NCBI GenBank assembly: GCA_002329155.1
Contig: DCXY01000010.1
Span: 47,811-111,810, forward strand
Reading direction: 5' to 3'
DNA: 64,000 bases
Source: Stenotrophomonas sp. UBA2124
Lineage (GTDB): Bacteria > Pseudomonadota > Gammaproteobacteria > Xanthomonadales > Xanthomonadaceae
Part shown: one piece after another, positions 35,391 to 44,966 of the stretch
Position numbering within the stretch: position 1 is the stretch's first letter
How the letters are laid out: each line of letters begins with the position of its first letter
The notes under the pieces: generated by a model
Databases searched by the model: none
Seen by the model: only the letters and a program-made list of their open reading frames with translations
Told to the model about the DNA's origin: nothing
Made by a program: the position numbers and the translations under genes

Positions 35391-36080
35391 TCAGGCCGAC
35401 GCCGGCCGGGTGGCGGGCCAGGCCGCCGGATGCCACAGCTGCTGCGGCGTTTCACACATCTGCTCGGCCTGCCATGCAAGCGGGTCGTCATCGTCCAGCC
35501 GGTAGCCCCACAGCGCGGCCACGGAAGGCATGCCCGCCGCACGCGCGGCAACGATGTCACGCTCGTCATCGCCCACATACACGCAGCGCCCCGGCGCAAT
35601 ATCGATACGCTGCGCCGCCACCTGCAACGGCAGCGGGTGCGGTTTGCGCTCGGCCAGCGAATCGCCGCCGATCAGCACCGCGCAACGCTGTTCCCAGCCC
35701 AGCTGCGGCAGGATCAACTTGGCCAGATACTCCGGCTTGTTGGTGACGATGCCCCAGCGGCTGCCGGCCTTGTCCAGCACGTCCAGCAATGTGGCCACGC
35801 CGTCGAACAGGCGCGCATGGCGGCCGATCAGTGACTCGTACACATCCAGGAATTCCGGAATCAGTGCCTGCCGCTCACTGTCTGCCATCTGCGGGAACGC
35901 CACCGCCAGCATGGCGCGGCTGCCCTTGGACACCACCGGCCGCAACTGCTCCAGCGGCAACGCCTCCAGCCCCCGCGCTTCGCGCATGCCGTTGGCGGTG
36001 GCGATGAAATCCGGCGCGCTGTCCAGCAGGGTGCCGTCCAGGTCGAACAGCACCGCCGCCGGAAATGCCGTGGCGGTCAT
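35391..36080 (-). CDS. HAD phosphatase: MupP- or Gph-like
   Basis: A 229-aa haloacid-dehalogenase phosphatase: nucleophile motif VLFDLDGTLLDSAPD at about residues 9-23, the SKGSRAML cap region, GIVTNKPEYLAKL (motif II/III) and VYVGDDERDIVAARAAGM (motif IV). It is usually named phosphoglycolate phosphatase. In Pseudomonas the gene in the same place after ubiG is mupP, the N-acetylmuramate-6-phosphate phosphatase of cell-wall recycling, so that role is at least as likely. The ATG overlaps the ubiG stop (ATGA). Confidence 0.85.
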   Translation of the reverse strand: MTATAFPAAVLFDLDGTLLDSAPDFIATANGMREARGLEALPLEQLRPVVSKGSRAMLAVAFPQMADSERQALIPEFLDVYESLIGRHARLFDGVATLLDVLDKAGSRWGIVTNKPEYLAKLILPQLGWEQRCAVLIGGDSLAERKPHPLPLQVAAQRIDIAPGRCVYVGDDERDIVAARAAGMPSVAALWGYRLDDDDPLAWQAEQMCETPQQLWHPAAWPATRPASA

Positions 36081-36799
36081 GCCTGGTCCGGCTTGACCGC
36101 GTAGGCCAGGTAGTTGATCTCGGTGCGGCTGCTCAGGCGTGCGCGGTTGCGCCACGGCTCGTAGGCCATGCCGCTGACATCCTGCAGCTGCATGTCGGCC
36201 TCGCGCAGCCATGCGCCCAGCTCGGCCGGCTTGATGAATTCCTGGTAGTGGTGCGTGCCCTTGGGCAGCAGTCGCGCGATGTATTCGGCGCCCACCACCG
36301 CCACGGCGAACGCGGCCGGGGTACGGTTGATGGTAGACAGGAACAGCTTGCCGCCCGGGCGCAGCAGGCGCTGGCAGGCGGCGATGATCGCGCCCGGGTC
36401 CGGCACATGCTCCAGCATCTCCATGCAGGTCACCACGTCGAAGGCACCGGGCATTTCAGCGGCAAGATCCTCGGCGGCCTGCACGCGGTAGTCCACCTGC
36501 ACGCCCGATTCCAGGCCGTGCAGACGCGCGACCTTGACCAGCTCCGGCGCCAGGTCGATCGCCGTCACCTGCGCCCCTTCCTTGGCCAGCGCTTCGCTGA
36601 GCAGGCCACCGCCGCAGCCGATATCCAGCACCTTGGCACCGCGCAGCGTCACCCGCTCGGCCACGTACTTCAGGCGCACCGGGTTCAGTGCGTGCAACGG
36701 CTTCTGCGGGCCGTCGGCGTCCCACCAGCGGTTGGCCAATGCGGCGAACTTGTCCAGTTCGGCCTGATCGAAATTGGTGGAGGCGGAAGATGCACTCAT
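36077..36799 (-). CDS. ubiG: Ubiquinone biosynthesis O-methyltransferase
   Basis: SAM-dependent enzyme for both O-methylations of ubiquinone synthesis. It is 240 aa, starting at the ATG (36799) preceded by GAGGA. The family N-terminus FDQAELDKFAALANRWWD, the SAM motif VLDIGCGGGLLSEALA near residue 62 and CMEMLEHVPDPGAI are visible. It is tightly linked to the phosphatase gene; mtaD lies 43 bases upstream on the same strand, an arrangement also found in Pseudomonas. Confidence 0.94.
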   Translation of the reverse strand: MSASSASTNFDQAELDKFAALANRWWDADGPQKPLHALNPVRLKYVAERVTLRGAKVLDIGCGGGLLSEALAKEGAQVTAIDLAPELVKVARLHGLESGVQVDYRVQAAEDLAAEMPGAFDVVTCMEMLEHVPDPGAIIAACQRLLRPGGKLFLSTINRTPAAFAVAVVGAEYIARLLPKGTHHYQEFIKPAELGAWLREADMQLQDVSGMAYEPWRNRARLSSRTEINYLAYAVKPDQA

Positions 36800-36842
36800 T
36801 TCGGTTTCCTCGTGCGGCCGCCTGCGCGGCCGGTCTGCGCAC

Positions 36843-38192
36843 TCAGGCGCGGATGTTGCGGATACGGTTGCGCCACTGGCGCGCATTGGCGGTGATGGCC
36901 GCCACGTCCATGTCCACCAGCTCACGCTGCACCAGCCTGGGCTTGCCGGCAATCCAGACATCGTTGACCTGGTGGCGGCCTGCCGCGTAGACCAGCTGCG
37001 ACAGCACATGGTGCAGCGGCTGGGTTTCCAGCGCGGACAGGTCCACGCAGGCCAGATCGGCCTGCTTGCCTACTTCGATCGAACCCACCTGCTCACCAAA
37101 GCCCAGCGCGCGTGCGCCGCCCAGCGTGGCCGCACGCAGGGTGGTGGCCGCATCCAGCGCGGTGGCATCGTTGGCCACGGCCTTGGCCAGGATGGCCGCG
37201 GTGCGGTTCTCGCTGAACATGTCCAGGTCGTTGTTGCTGGCGCAGCCATCGGTGCCGATGGCCAGGTTCACGCCCGCACGCACCAGCGCGCAGGCCGGGC
37301 AGAAGCCCGAGGCCAACTTCAGGTTCGACTCCGGGCAGTGCACCACATGCACGCCACGCTCGGCGCACAGGTGGATTTCGCCTTCGGTGAGCTGGGTCAT
37401 GTGCACCGCGATCAGGCGGTCATTGACCAGCCCCAGCCGGTCCAGACGCGCCAGCGGGCGCTGGCCGTGCAGCTTGATCGAATCGGTGATCTCCTGTGCA
37501 GTCTCATGCGTATGCAGGTGCACCGGAACATCCAGCTGGTCGGAGAGCATCCGCACCCGCTCGAAATTGGCATCGCTCACCGTGTACGGCGCATGCGGCG
37601 CAAACGCGGTGCCGATCAGCGCATCGCCGCGCCACTGGTCATGCAGCTCGCCGGCACGCGCGAAGTATTCGTCATCGCTGCGCGCCCACGCGCTGGGGAA
37701 GTCGATGATCACCGAGCCTACCAGCGCGCGGAAACCGTGCTTCTTGTACACGGCTGCCTGCACGTCGGCGAAGAAGTAGTTCTCGTTGGCGCAGGTGGTG
37801 CCACCGCGCAGCATCTCGGCGATGGCCAGCGTGGTGCCGTCGGCGACGAACTCCGGGCCGATCACCGCCGCTTCCACCGGCCAGATGTGCTCTTTCAGCC
37901 AGGTCATCAGCGGCAGGTCGTCGGCCACGCCGCGCAGCAGCGTCATCGGGTTGTGGGTGTGGGCGTTGACCAGGCCGGGAATCAGCGCCGCTTCCGGGCG
38001 CGATACCACGGTGGCGGCTGCGAACTGGCGACGAGCCTCCGCGCGCGGCAGCACCGCGACGATGCGGCCGTTGGTAACAGCCACGGCATGGTCTTCCAGC
38101 ACCACCGCATGCGGCTCCACCGGCACGACATAGCCGGCTTCGATCAACAGGTCACACGGCTGCGGTTGTACGTCACTCACTGGACTCACCAT
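36843..38192 (-). CDS. mtaD: 5-methylthioadenosine/S-adenosylhomocysteine deaminase
   Basis: Amidohydrolase of the TRZ/ATZ family, about 449 aa, deaminating methylthioadenosine and related nucleosides. The zinc motif LVNAHTHNPMTLLRG, the adjacent segment WLKEHIWPVEA, HLHTHET and the late GTDGCASNNDLDMF loop match MtaD. The start is uncertain among ATG 38192, an ATG further upstream at 38249, and a nearby GTG. It lies in the mtaD-ubiG-phosphatase order known from Pseudomonas. Confidence 0.88.
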   Translation of the reverse strand: MVSPVSDVQPQPCDLLIEAGYVVPVEPHAVVLEDHAVAVTNGRIVAVLPRAEARRQFAAATVVSRPEAALIPGLVNAHTHNPMTLLRGVADDLPLMTWLKEHIWPVEAAVIGPEFVADGTTLAIAEMLRGGTTCANENYFFADVQAAVYKKHGFRALVGSVIIDFPSAWARSDDEYFARAGELHDQWRGDALIGTAFAPHAPYTVSDANFERVRMLSDQLDVPVHLHTHETAQEITDSIKLHGQRPLARLDRLGLVNDRLIAVHMTQLTEGEIHLCAERGVHVVHCPESNLKLASGFCPACALVRAGVNLAIGTDGCASNNDLDMFSENRTAAILAKAVANDATALDAATTLRAATLGGARALGFGEQVGSIEVGKQADLACVDLSALETQPLHHVLSQLVYAAGRHQVNDVWIAGKPRLVQRELVDMDVAAITANARQWRNRIRNIRA

Positions 38193-38300
38193 CTCTTTCA
38201 GGACAGACCGGCGCTTGCCGGATATGAAGAGGCGCCGCATCCCCGGCACCGCCAGCCAGTGGCTGTGCGGTGGAGGGCGGCGGCGCCTTCATCGTGTTGC

Positions 38301-38867
38301 TTACTTGACGCGGGCGGAGTATTCGCCGGAACGGGTGTCCACGCGGATCACTTCATCCTGGTTGACGAACAGCGGCACGCGCACCACCGCGCCGGTTTCC
38401 AGCGTGGCCGGCTTGCCGCCGCCGCCGGAGGTGTCACCACGCACGCCCGGGTCGGTTTCGGTGATCTTCAGCTCCACGAAGTTCGGCGGGGTCACGTCGA
38501 TCGGCGAACCGTTCCACAGGGTGACCACGCAGGACTCCTCGCCCTTGAGCCACTTCTCGGCGCCGTTCATGCCGGCCTTGTCGGCCTGCACCTGCTCGAA
38601 GGTTTCCGGGTCCATGAAGTGCCAGTACTCGCCATCGCTGTACATGTAGTTCATGTCGGTATCCACCACGTCGGCGGCGTCAACCGAGTCGGTGGACTTC
38701 ATCGTCACTTCCTGCGTGCGGCCGTCCTTGATCAGGCGGTACTTGACGCGGGTGAAGGCCTGGCCCTTGCCCGGCTTGACGTACTCGGTGTCGATGATGA
38801 CGGCCGGCTGGTTGTTGACCAGGATTTTCATCCCGTTCTTGACGTCGTTCATGCCGTAACTGGCCAT
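38301..38867 (-). CDS. efp: Elongation factor P
   Basis: Translation factor relieving ribosome stalls at polyproline. It is 188 aa with three beta-barrel domains. The modified lysine is Lys34 in the loop KPGKGQAF, as in E. coli, where it is beta-lysylated by EpmA and EpmB. The next gene, divergent and 99 bases away, is epmB, which supports the lysylation route here (epmA itself is not in this window). The proline-rich proteome of a high-GC genome fits the need. Confidence 0.96.
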   Translation of the reverse strand: MASYGMNDVKNGMKILVNNQPAVIIDTEYVKPGKGQAFTRVKYRLIKDGRTQEVTMKSTDSVDAADVVDTDMNYMYSDGEYWHFMDPETFEQVQADKAGMNGAEKWLKGEESCVVTLWNGSPIDVTPPNFVELKITETDPGVRGDTSGGGGKPATLETGAVVRVPLFVNQDEVIRVDTRSGEYSARVK

Positions 38868-38966
38868 GCTGAAGCTCCTGAAGTGGCAAAACCGGCATGC
38901 CTGGAAGCCAGCCGGATACAATGGAAAGCCCGCCAACTGGCGGGGCATCTGTTTTTCTGACCGCCA

Positions 38967-39995
38967 ATGATAACCGCAGCCCCCGCCCTCACTCCAGAAA
39001 AAGCCGCCCTCCCCCTGCACGCCGATGGCTGGCAGGCCCTGTGGCGGCAGGCCATCCGCAGCCCGCAGGCGCTGCTGGACGAGCTGGGGCTGGAGGCAGG
39101 CGCACTGGGCGTGAGCGCCGAGGCACTGGCGCAGTTCCCGCTGCGCGTACCGCGCGGTTTTGTCGCCCGCATGCGCCACGGCGACCCCGCCGACCCGCTG
39201 CTGCGGCAGGTGCTGCCCATCAACGATGAGATGCAGGTGGTGCCCGGGTTCAGCTTCGACGCGGTGGGCGATGGCCCGGCCAGGAAGGCCACCGGGGTGA
39301 TCCAGAAATACCGTGGCCGCGCCCTGCTGGTGGCCACCGGCAGCTGCGCCATCCATTGCCGCTACTGCTTCCGCCGCCACTTCGACTATGCCGGCGAGAA
39401 TGCCGCCAAGGGCGCATGGCAGGAGGCCGTGGCCGCCATCGCGGCGGACCCGGGCATCGACGAGGTCATCCTCAGCGGTGGTGATCCGCTGTCGCTGTCC
39501 ACCTCCAAGCTGGCCGAGCTGACCGATGCACTGGCCGGCATCAGCCACATCAAGCGCCTGCGCATCCACAGCCGCCTGCCGGTGGTGCTGCCAGAGCGCG
39601 TGGACGACGGGCTGGTGCACTGGCTGGCCGCCCTGCCGTGGCCGGTGGCGTTCGTCATCCACGCCAACCACGCCAATGAATTCGACGCCAGTGTGGATGC
39701 GGCGCTGGCACGCCTGCGCGGCACCGGCGCGCAGCTGCTCAACCAGGCCGTGCTGCTGCGCGGGGTCAATGATTCGGTGGACGCACTGGCCGAACTCAGC
39801 GAGCGCAGCTTTGCCGCAGGCGTGCTGCCGTATTACCTGCATCAGCTGGACCGTGTGCAGGGTGTGGCCCATTTCGAGGTCAGCGACGAACAGGCGCTTG
39901 CCCTGCATGCCGCACTGATGGCGCGCGTGTCCGGCTATCTGGTGCCCAAGCTGGTGCGCGAGCTGCCCGGCGACACCAGCAAGCGCCCGCTGTAA
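38967..39995 (+). CDS. epmB: EF-P lysine 2,3-aminomutase EpmB
   Basis: Radical SAM enzyme turning lysine into (R)-beta-lysine for EF-P modification. It is 342 aa, with the CxxxCxxC cluster motif in CAIHCRYCFRRHF near residue 130 and the downstream EVILSGGDPLSLS segment of lysine aminomutases. It shares a divergent promoter region with its target gene efp. A 10-bp hairpin overlaps its stop codon. Confidence 0.94.
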   Translation: MITAAPALTPEKAALPLHADGWQALWRQAIRSPQALLDELGLEAGALGVSAEALAQFPLRVPRGFVARMRHGDPADPLLRQVLPINDEMQVVPGFSFDAVGDGPARKATGVIQKYRGRALLVATGSCAIHCRYCFRRHFDYAGENAAKGAWQEAVAAIAADPGIDEVILSGGDPLSLSTSKLAELTDALAGISHIKRLRIHSRLPVVLPERVDDGLVHWLAALPWPVAFVIHANHANEFDASVDAALARLRGTGAQLLNQAVLLRGVNDSVDALAELSERSFAAGVLPYYLHQLDRVQGVAHFEVSDEQALALHAALMARVSGYLVPKLVRELPGDTSKRPL

Positions 39996-40006
39996 GCAGC
40001 GGGCGC
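39983..40006. terminator. Hairpin over the epmB stop codon
   Basis: Perfect 10-bp stem GCGCCCGCTG / CAGCGGGCGC with the loop TAAG, which contains the epmB stop. It lies between convergent genes; the absence of a T-run leaves termination uncertain. Confidence 0.6.
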
Positions 40007-40017
40007 GCTTGCCGCCT

Positions 40018-42161
40018 TCAGTTCTTGACCAGCTGCAGCGGCTGCTCCGGGCGCAGCAGGCGCACGACCCCCTCCACGTCCAGCGGACGGCCCAGCCAGT
40101 AACCCTGTACCAGGTCGCAGCCACGCTGGCTGAGCAGCTCGAACTGCGCCTCCTGCTCCACGCCCTCGGCCACCACCGTGATGCCCAGCGCATGGGCCAT
40201 GGCGATGATGGCCGTGGTCAGCGCCAGGTCGTCCGGGTCGCGGCCCATGTCGGCCACGAAGCTGCGGTCGATCTTCACCCCGTCCACCGGCACCTGGCGC
40301 AGATGGCTCAGGCCGGAGAAGCCGGTGCCGAAGTCGTCCAGCCACACCTTCACGCCGGTTTCTCCAGCAGCGATACGGCCAGCATCTCGTCGCCTATCAC
40401 CGCCGTTTCGGTCAGCTCCAGGTGCAGGCGCGAAGCGGCAAGGCCCGAGCTGTGCAGGCTGGCTTCCACTTCCGACACCAGATCGCCATTGCGCAGCTGG
40501 CGCGGAGAAACGTTGACCGAGATGAACAGCTCCTCGCCCATCGCATTGCGCGGCCACTTGGTGGCCTGCTCGCAGGCCTCGCGCAGCACCTTGGGGCCGA
40601 TGCGCTGGATCAGCCCGCTCTGCTCGGCCACTTCGATGAACACGGTTGGCGGTATCGCGCCCAGCGTGGGGTGGTTCCAGCGCAGCAGTACTTCCACGCC
40701 GGTCAGCACGCGGTCGCGGGTGCGGTAGATGGGCTGGTAGACCAGCCGCAGCTCGCCACGCTCCCACGCGCCACGCAGTTCCTGCTCCAGGTGCAAGCGG
40801 CGCTCCACCGCATGGTCCATGGCGCGGCTGTAGTAGCGGAAGCAGTGCTTGCCGGCCAGCTTGGCCTGGTACATGGCGATATCACCATTCTTCAGCAGCG
40901 CGGTGGCATCCACCGCATCATCCGGGTACAGGGTGATGCCGATGGAGCTGCCCAGGAATATCTCGCGCTGCTGCACCTGCAGCGGCCGGCCCAGCTCCAC
41001 CACCAGGCGCTCGGCCAGGGCGGTGGCGGTGTCGGCCACGCGGCGCTCGCCACTGCCGATGAGAATCACGAATTCGTCACCACCAAAGCGTGCCAGCAAG
41101 GCCTCGTCGCCCCCCATCTGGTCCACCGCGGCGGCGATGCGCTGGGCGAACTGCAGCAATGCCTCGTCGCCGGCCTCGTGGCCCAGGGTGTCGTTGACCC
41201 GCTTGAACTCGTCGATGTCGATGAACAGCAGTGCCAGCCCGTGGCCGGCGGCGCGGGCGCGCAGCAGGCGGTGGTCCAGCGCCTCGCGGAAGGCAAGGCG
41301 GTTGGTCAGGCCGGTGAGCGCATCGGTATAGGCCATCTGCCGCACTTCGCGGTCATGCCGGGCAATGCTCTGGCTCATCCGGTCGAAGCTGCGCAGCAGC
41401 TCGCTTACTTCGTCGCGGCGGCGACTGGCGGGTGCACTGACGCTGTAGTCACCCCGCTCGATGCGCCTTGCCGCTCGGCCCAGCCAGCGGATCGGGTTGA
41501 CCAGCATGCGCTGCACGTAGAACGCCATGGCCACTGCGAAGGCCACCAGCAGTGCCATCAACCCGTAGATCCAGCCCATCTGCCGTTGCCGGGCATCTTC
41601 CATGCGCTCGGACAGCGCATGCATGGCGGCCGCCTCCTGCACACGCACCGGCCCCATCTCCATGCCCACGCGCACTCCCCCCAGGCGCTGCCCACCGATG
41701 CCAATGGGCAGGGTCACCTCAAGAATGGAAGGCGACTCCTGCACGAGCAGCGCGTTCGCACCCACGGCGGCGGCAGCGAAGGGGTCGTTCATGCGCTGGC
41801 CGTAGCCGGCCACGTCCATGCTGCCGTCGTGGATCAGCTCGCCTTCGGTGTCGTACACCAGCACGTAGCTCACCGCCTTCTGTGCGGTTGTGCTGCGTAC
41901 CAGCGTGCCGATGGCCGACAGGTCGGCGTAATACAGCGGGTTGACCAGGGTGTCGGCCAGCGAGGAGGCCACGGCCGTGCCACGCTCGCGAACGCTCTGT
42001 TCGAATACCTGGCTGACCACCTCGCGGCTGTTGTGCAGCACCTCGCGCTGGGCAGCCGCCTGGCGGGTGAGCATCAAGCCCACCAGCACCATCACCACCA
42101 GCAGCGCGCAGCCGGCAGCAAGCAGAAAGCGGGCCTGCAGGCCAAAGAAGAGCTGCCTCAT
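40018..42161 (-). pseudogene. GGDEF-EAL c-di-GMP protein with frameshift in EAL domain
   Basis: Membrane sensor with two hydrophobic segments around a periplasmic domain, a HAMP segment (NPIRWLGRAARRIERGD), a GGDEF domain with an intact RFGGDEF and an EAL domain (EVL in place of EAL, NVSPRQL, LELTET). The frame ends at 40350 with LLEKPA. The rest of the EAL domain (VKVWLDDFGTGFSGLSHLR, KIDRSFV, AEGVE) continues in another frame to 40018. A few residues are missing at the junction near 40353-40368, which suggests a small deletion. The start overlaps the binding-protein gene by ATGA. If real, it likely destroys phosphodiesterase activity; an assembly error is possible. Confidence 0.85.
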
Positions 42162-43075
42162 TCCACTTCCATCCTGATCCGCGTCCAACCGTTGCGCAGG
42201 CGGTCCAATGCCTGCTGGCTGGCCGGGTCCATCAGATGAAAGCCGGTGGTACCAAAAAATTTGGCCAGTGCGGGCCCCGCTTCGGGGTCGCGACTGGCCT
42301 CCAGCAGGACCGTCTGCAGGCGCTGCCGCACTGCCGGGTCCAGGTCCGCGCGCACTACCTCGACCGCGCGCGGTATCGGTTGGCTGCGGAAGATCACCCG
42401 CATGTCACGGCGGAAGGCCGGTGGCATGGCCTTGTCGTCGGTCCAGTCCAAGCTACTGATGACGCCGGCATCCACCACCCGCTTGTGCACGTAGGTGGAG
42501 ATATTGAGCTCGGAACGGGCGAATACGTAGCCCACCGCATCGGCGCCGGGCATGTCCTGCGGCGTCAGCAGAATCTGCGGCTGTACCCCGTGCTGCAGCA
42601 GTTCCATCGCCGGCACCAGGTAGGCGCTGGTGGAAGCGGCACTCTGCATGGCCAGCGAACGGCCCTTGAGTTCTTCCAGCGTATTGATGGGGCTGTCGCG
42701 GCGCACGAAAAACACGCTGTGGTAGGAACCCACACCGTTGCGTTCGGTCAGCAGCAAGGGGCGCGCACCGGCGCGCTGCTGCAGCGCCATCGCGGTGCCA
42801 GCGGTTTCAGTTACCCAGTCCACCCGGCCACGGCGCAGGTAACTGGCCATCTGCTGTGCGTCTTTTGCCATCAGAATGCGACCCTCGACGATCCCCACGT
42901 CGTGCATCCTCGGAATTACATAGTCAAGCAGCGGCTTGAGCTGGTCATAGTGCGACTTCGGATCATCGCTGATCCGCCCCAGCACCAGAACCGAGCGCTC
43001 CACCGCTCCTCCCGCCAGCGGCTGCAACGCGGCCACTGCCAACACGGCTCCCCAAAGCCATCGAAACCCACGCAA
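42158..43075 (-). CDS. PhnD-like periplasmic binding protein
   Basis: A 305-aa protein with a signal peptide (about residues 1-24) and the phosphate/phosphonate binding-protein fold: VLGRISDDPKSHYDQLKPLLDY at the start of the mature part, then NTLEELKGRSLAMQS and STSAYLVPAMELL. No permease or ATPase genes adjoin it. It overlaps the GGDEF-EAL gene by four bases, so it may serve as the periplasmic sensor for that protein rather than for uptake. It starts with TTG, so the exact N-terminus is not certain. Confidence 0.8.
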   Translation of the reverse strand: MRGFRWLWGAVLAVAALQPLAGGAVERSVLVLGRISDDPKSHYDQLKPLLDYVIPRMHDVGIVEGRILMAKDAQQMASYLRRGRVDWVTETAGTAMALQQRAGARPLLLTERNGVGSYHSVFFVRRDSPINTLEELKGRSLAMQSAASTSAYLVPAMELLQHGVQPQILLTPQDMPGADAVGYVFARSELNISTYVHKRVVDAGVISSLDWTDDKAMPPAFRRDMRVIFRSQPIPRAVEVVRADLDPAVRQRLQTVLLEASRDPEAGPALAKFFGTTGFHLMDPASQQALDRLRNGWTRIRMEVE

Positions 43076-43142
43076 ACCGGCAACTCCCCTGTTGATCCGT
43101 CAAGCCTACCGGAATTTTTGGCTGTGTGACGGCTTTGAGGAT

Positions 43143-43898
43143 TCAGTGTCCGCCCGCCAATCGCGCCATGCGCTGGGCGTCGGCCAGGATGCCGCGCAGC
43201 AGCCGCACTTCCTGCTCGGACAGGTCCGCCTTCATGAACAGGCGGCGCAGCTTGCGCATGGCCGATTCGGGCGCGCGGCCCTTGTGGAAATCGATCTGTT
43301 CCAGCGTGTCACCGAACTGGCCGAACAAGCCTTCCAGCTGGTCGTGACTGGCTGGCATTTCGCCAAAGCCAGGCTCACGATCCGCCGGCAGCGCCTGCCC
43401 TTCCAGCACGGCCATGCGCACCTCGTAAGCCAGCACCTGCACTGCCGCGGCTAGATTCAGCGAGCTGAATGCCGGATCGGAAGGAATGTGCACCGCCAGA
43501 TGGCAGAGCTGCAGCTCGTCGTTGGTCAGCCCGGTGCGCTCACGGCCGAACACGAAGGCAACCTCACCGCCCTCCTCCGTCGCCTTGGCCACGGCGCGCT
43601 GGCCCGCCACTTCCGGCAACAGCTCTTCCAGCTGCACGCGGCGCGAGCGGGCGGTGCAACCAAGCACCAGACGGCAGTCGGCCACGGCTTCGGCCAAGGT
43701 GGCGAAGACCGGGGCGTCGCCCAGCAGGTCTTCGGCACCGGCCGAGCGACGGAACGCCACCTCGTCCAGCGGCTTCTCCGGTGCGACCAGCACCAGCCGG
43801 CCCAGCCCCATGGTCTTCATGGCGCGCGCGGCGGCGCCGATGTTGCCGGGGTGCTGGGTACCGACAAGGACGAAGCGGATATGGCGGGAAGCGGACAT
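43143..43898 (-). CDS. trmJ: tRNA (cytidine/uridine-2'-O)-methyltransferase TrmJ
   Basis: SPOUT-class methyltransferase modifying ribose 32 of some tRNAs. It is 251 aa, with the conserved N-terminus FVLVGTQHPGNIGAAARAMKTMG and the SAM-knot segments VFGRERTGLTNDEL and IPSDPAFSSLNLAAAVQVL. A C-terminal helical extension of about 80 residues is typical of TrmJ. The ATG at 43898 is used in place of a TTG three codons earlier. It is divergent from suhB. Confidence 0.92.
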   Translation of the reverse strand: MSASRHIRFVLVGTQHPGNIGAAARAMKTMGLGRLVLVAPEKPLDEVAFRRSAGAEDLLGDAPVFATLAEAVADCRLVLGCTARSRRVQLEELLPEVAGQRAVAKATEEGGEVAFVFGRERTGLTNDELQLCHLAVHIPSDPAFSSLNLAAAVQVLAYEVRMAVLEGQALPADREPGFGEMPASHDQLEGLFGQFGDTLEQIDFHKGRAPESAMRKLRRLFMKADLSEQEVRLLRGILADAQRMARLAGGH

Positions 43899-44018
43899 GG
43901 CGTACAAAAAATCAGGAACGGGACAGCTGTGAATGGTAAACTGCGCGGCCGGCCTGTGCGCCGGACCTGCTCTTTTCCCCCGCCAATCCGATCTCTGCCT
44001 TCACGGGAGCCTTACGCC

Positions 44019-44846
44019 ATGCAGAAACCCGCCGTCACCGTCATGGTCAAGGCCGCCCGCCTCGCCGGCAATGTCCTGCTCCGCAACATCAACAAGCTCG
44101 AAGCACTGAACGTGGTGCAGAAGGGTCGGATGGATTACGCCAGCGAAGTCGATGGCGATGCGGAGAAGGTGATCGTCAAGGAACTCAAGCGCGCCTACCC
44201 GGAATACGGCATCTACGGTGAGGAAGGCGGCGTGCAGGGCAGCGGCCGCCAGATGTGGGTGATCGACCCGCTGGACGGCACCAGCAACTACCTGCGTGGC
44301 TTTCCGCACTACTGCGTGTCCATTGCCCTGGTCGAGAATGGCGAGCCGACCGATGCGGTGATCTTCGACCCGCTGCGCAACGAGCTGTTCACCGCCTCCA
44401 AGGGCGCCGGCGCCGTGCTCAACGACCGCCGCATCCGCGTGGCCGAGCGCAAGGACCTGGAAGGCACCATGATCCACACCGGCTTCGCCCCGCGCGAGCG
44501 CGCCCGTGCCAGCACCCAGCTGAAGACGGTCGATACGCTGCTGACGCAGGCTGAAGACGTGCGCCGTACCGGTTCGGCTGCGCTGGACCTGGCCTATGTG
44601 GCCTGCGGCCGCGCCGATGCCTATTTCGAGGCCGGCGTGAAGGCATGGGACATCGCTGCCGGCGTGCTGCTGGTGCGTGAGGCTGGCGGCAAGGTCTGCA
44701 ACTACCGCGGCGCGACGCTGGCGCGCATGGATGACAAGGGCCCGGAGACGCAGCAGGTGGTCGCCGGCAACCTGAAGGTCTGCGAGGCGCTGCAGAAGGT
44801 GATCGTCAACACCGGCTATGCGGCGGAGTTCGACCCGAAGTTCTGA
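44019..44846 (+). CDS. suhB: Inositol monophosphatase family protein SuhB
   Basis: Mg-dependent phosphatase of the IMPase family, 275 aa, with the motifs GEEGG, WVIDPLDGTSNYLRGFPHYC and KAWDIAAGVLLVREAGG. In E. coli SuhB also joins the rRNA antitermination complex. The start at 44019 follows a GGGAG site. It is divergent from trmJ, with a strong terminator 44 bases after its stop. Confidence 0.92.
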   Translation: MQKPAVTVMVKAARLAGNVLLRNINKLEALNVVQKGRMDYASEVDGDAEKVIVKELKRAYPEYGIYGEEGGVQGSGRQMWVIDPLDGTSNYLRGFPHYCVSIALVENGEPTDAVIFDPLRNELFTASKGAGAVLNDRRIRVAERKDLEGTMIHTGFAPRERARASTQLKTVDTLLTQAEDVRRTGSAALDLAYVACGRADAYFEAGVKAWDIAAGVLLVREAGGKVCNYRGATLARMDDKGPETQQVVAGNLKVCEALQKVIVNTGYAAEFDPKF

Positions 44847-44889
44847 CGGATGCAGCGGAGGTTGTCTCCGCGCTCATCGGTACAGATGG

Positions 44890-44920
44890 AACGGCACCTT
44901 TCGAGGTGCCGTTTTTGTTT
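44890..44920 (+). terminator. Rho-independent terminator of suhB
   Basis: Perfect 10-bp stem AACGGCACCT / AGGTGCCGTT with a stable TTCG tetraloop and a following T-run. Confidence 0.93.
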
Positions 44921-44966
44921 GGGGGGTATCGAGGGTCAAGCCTTTGAGTGCATACCGCGGGAAGCC

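Noticed and set aside
40018..40767. Independent gene for the second EAL half
   Set aside because: Only the part after about 40360 is EAL-like; the upstream part of that frame is a shadow of the main gene, so a frameshift explains it better.
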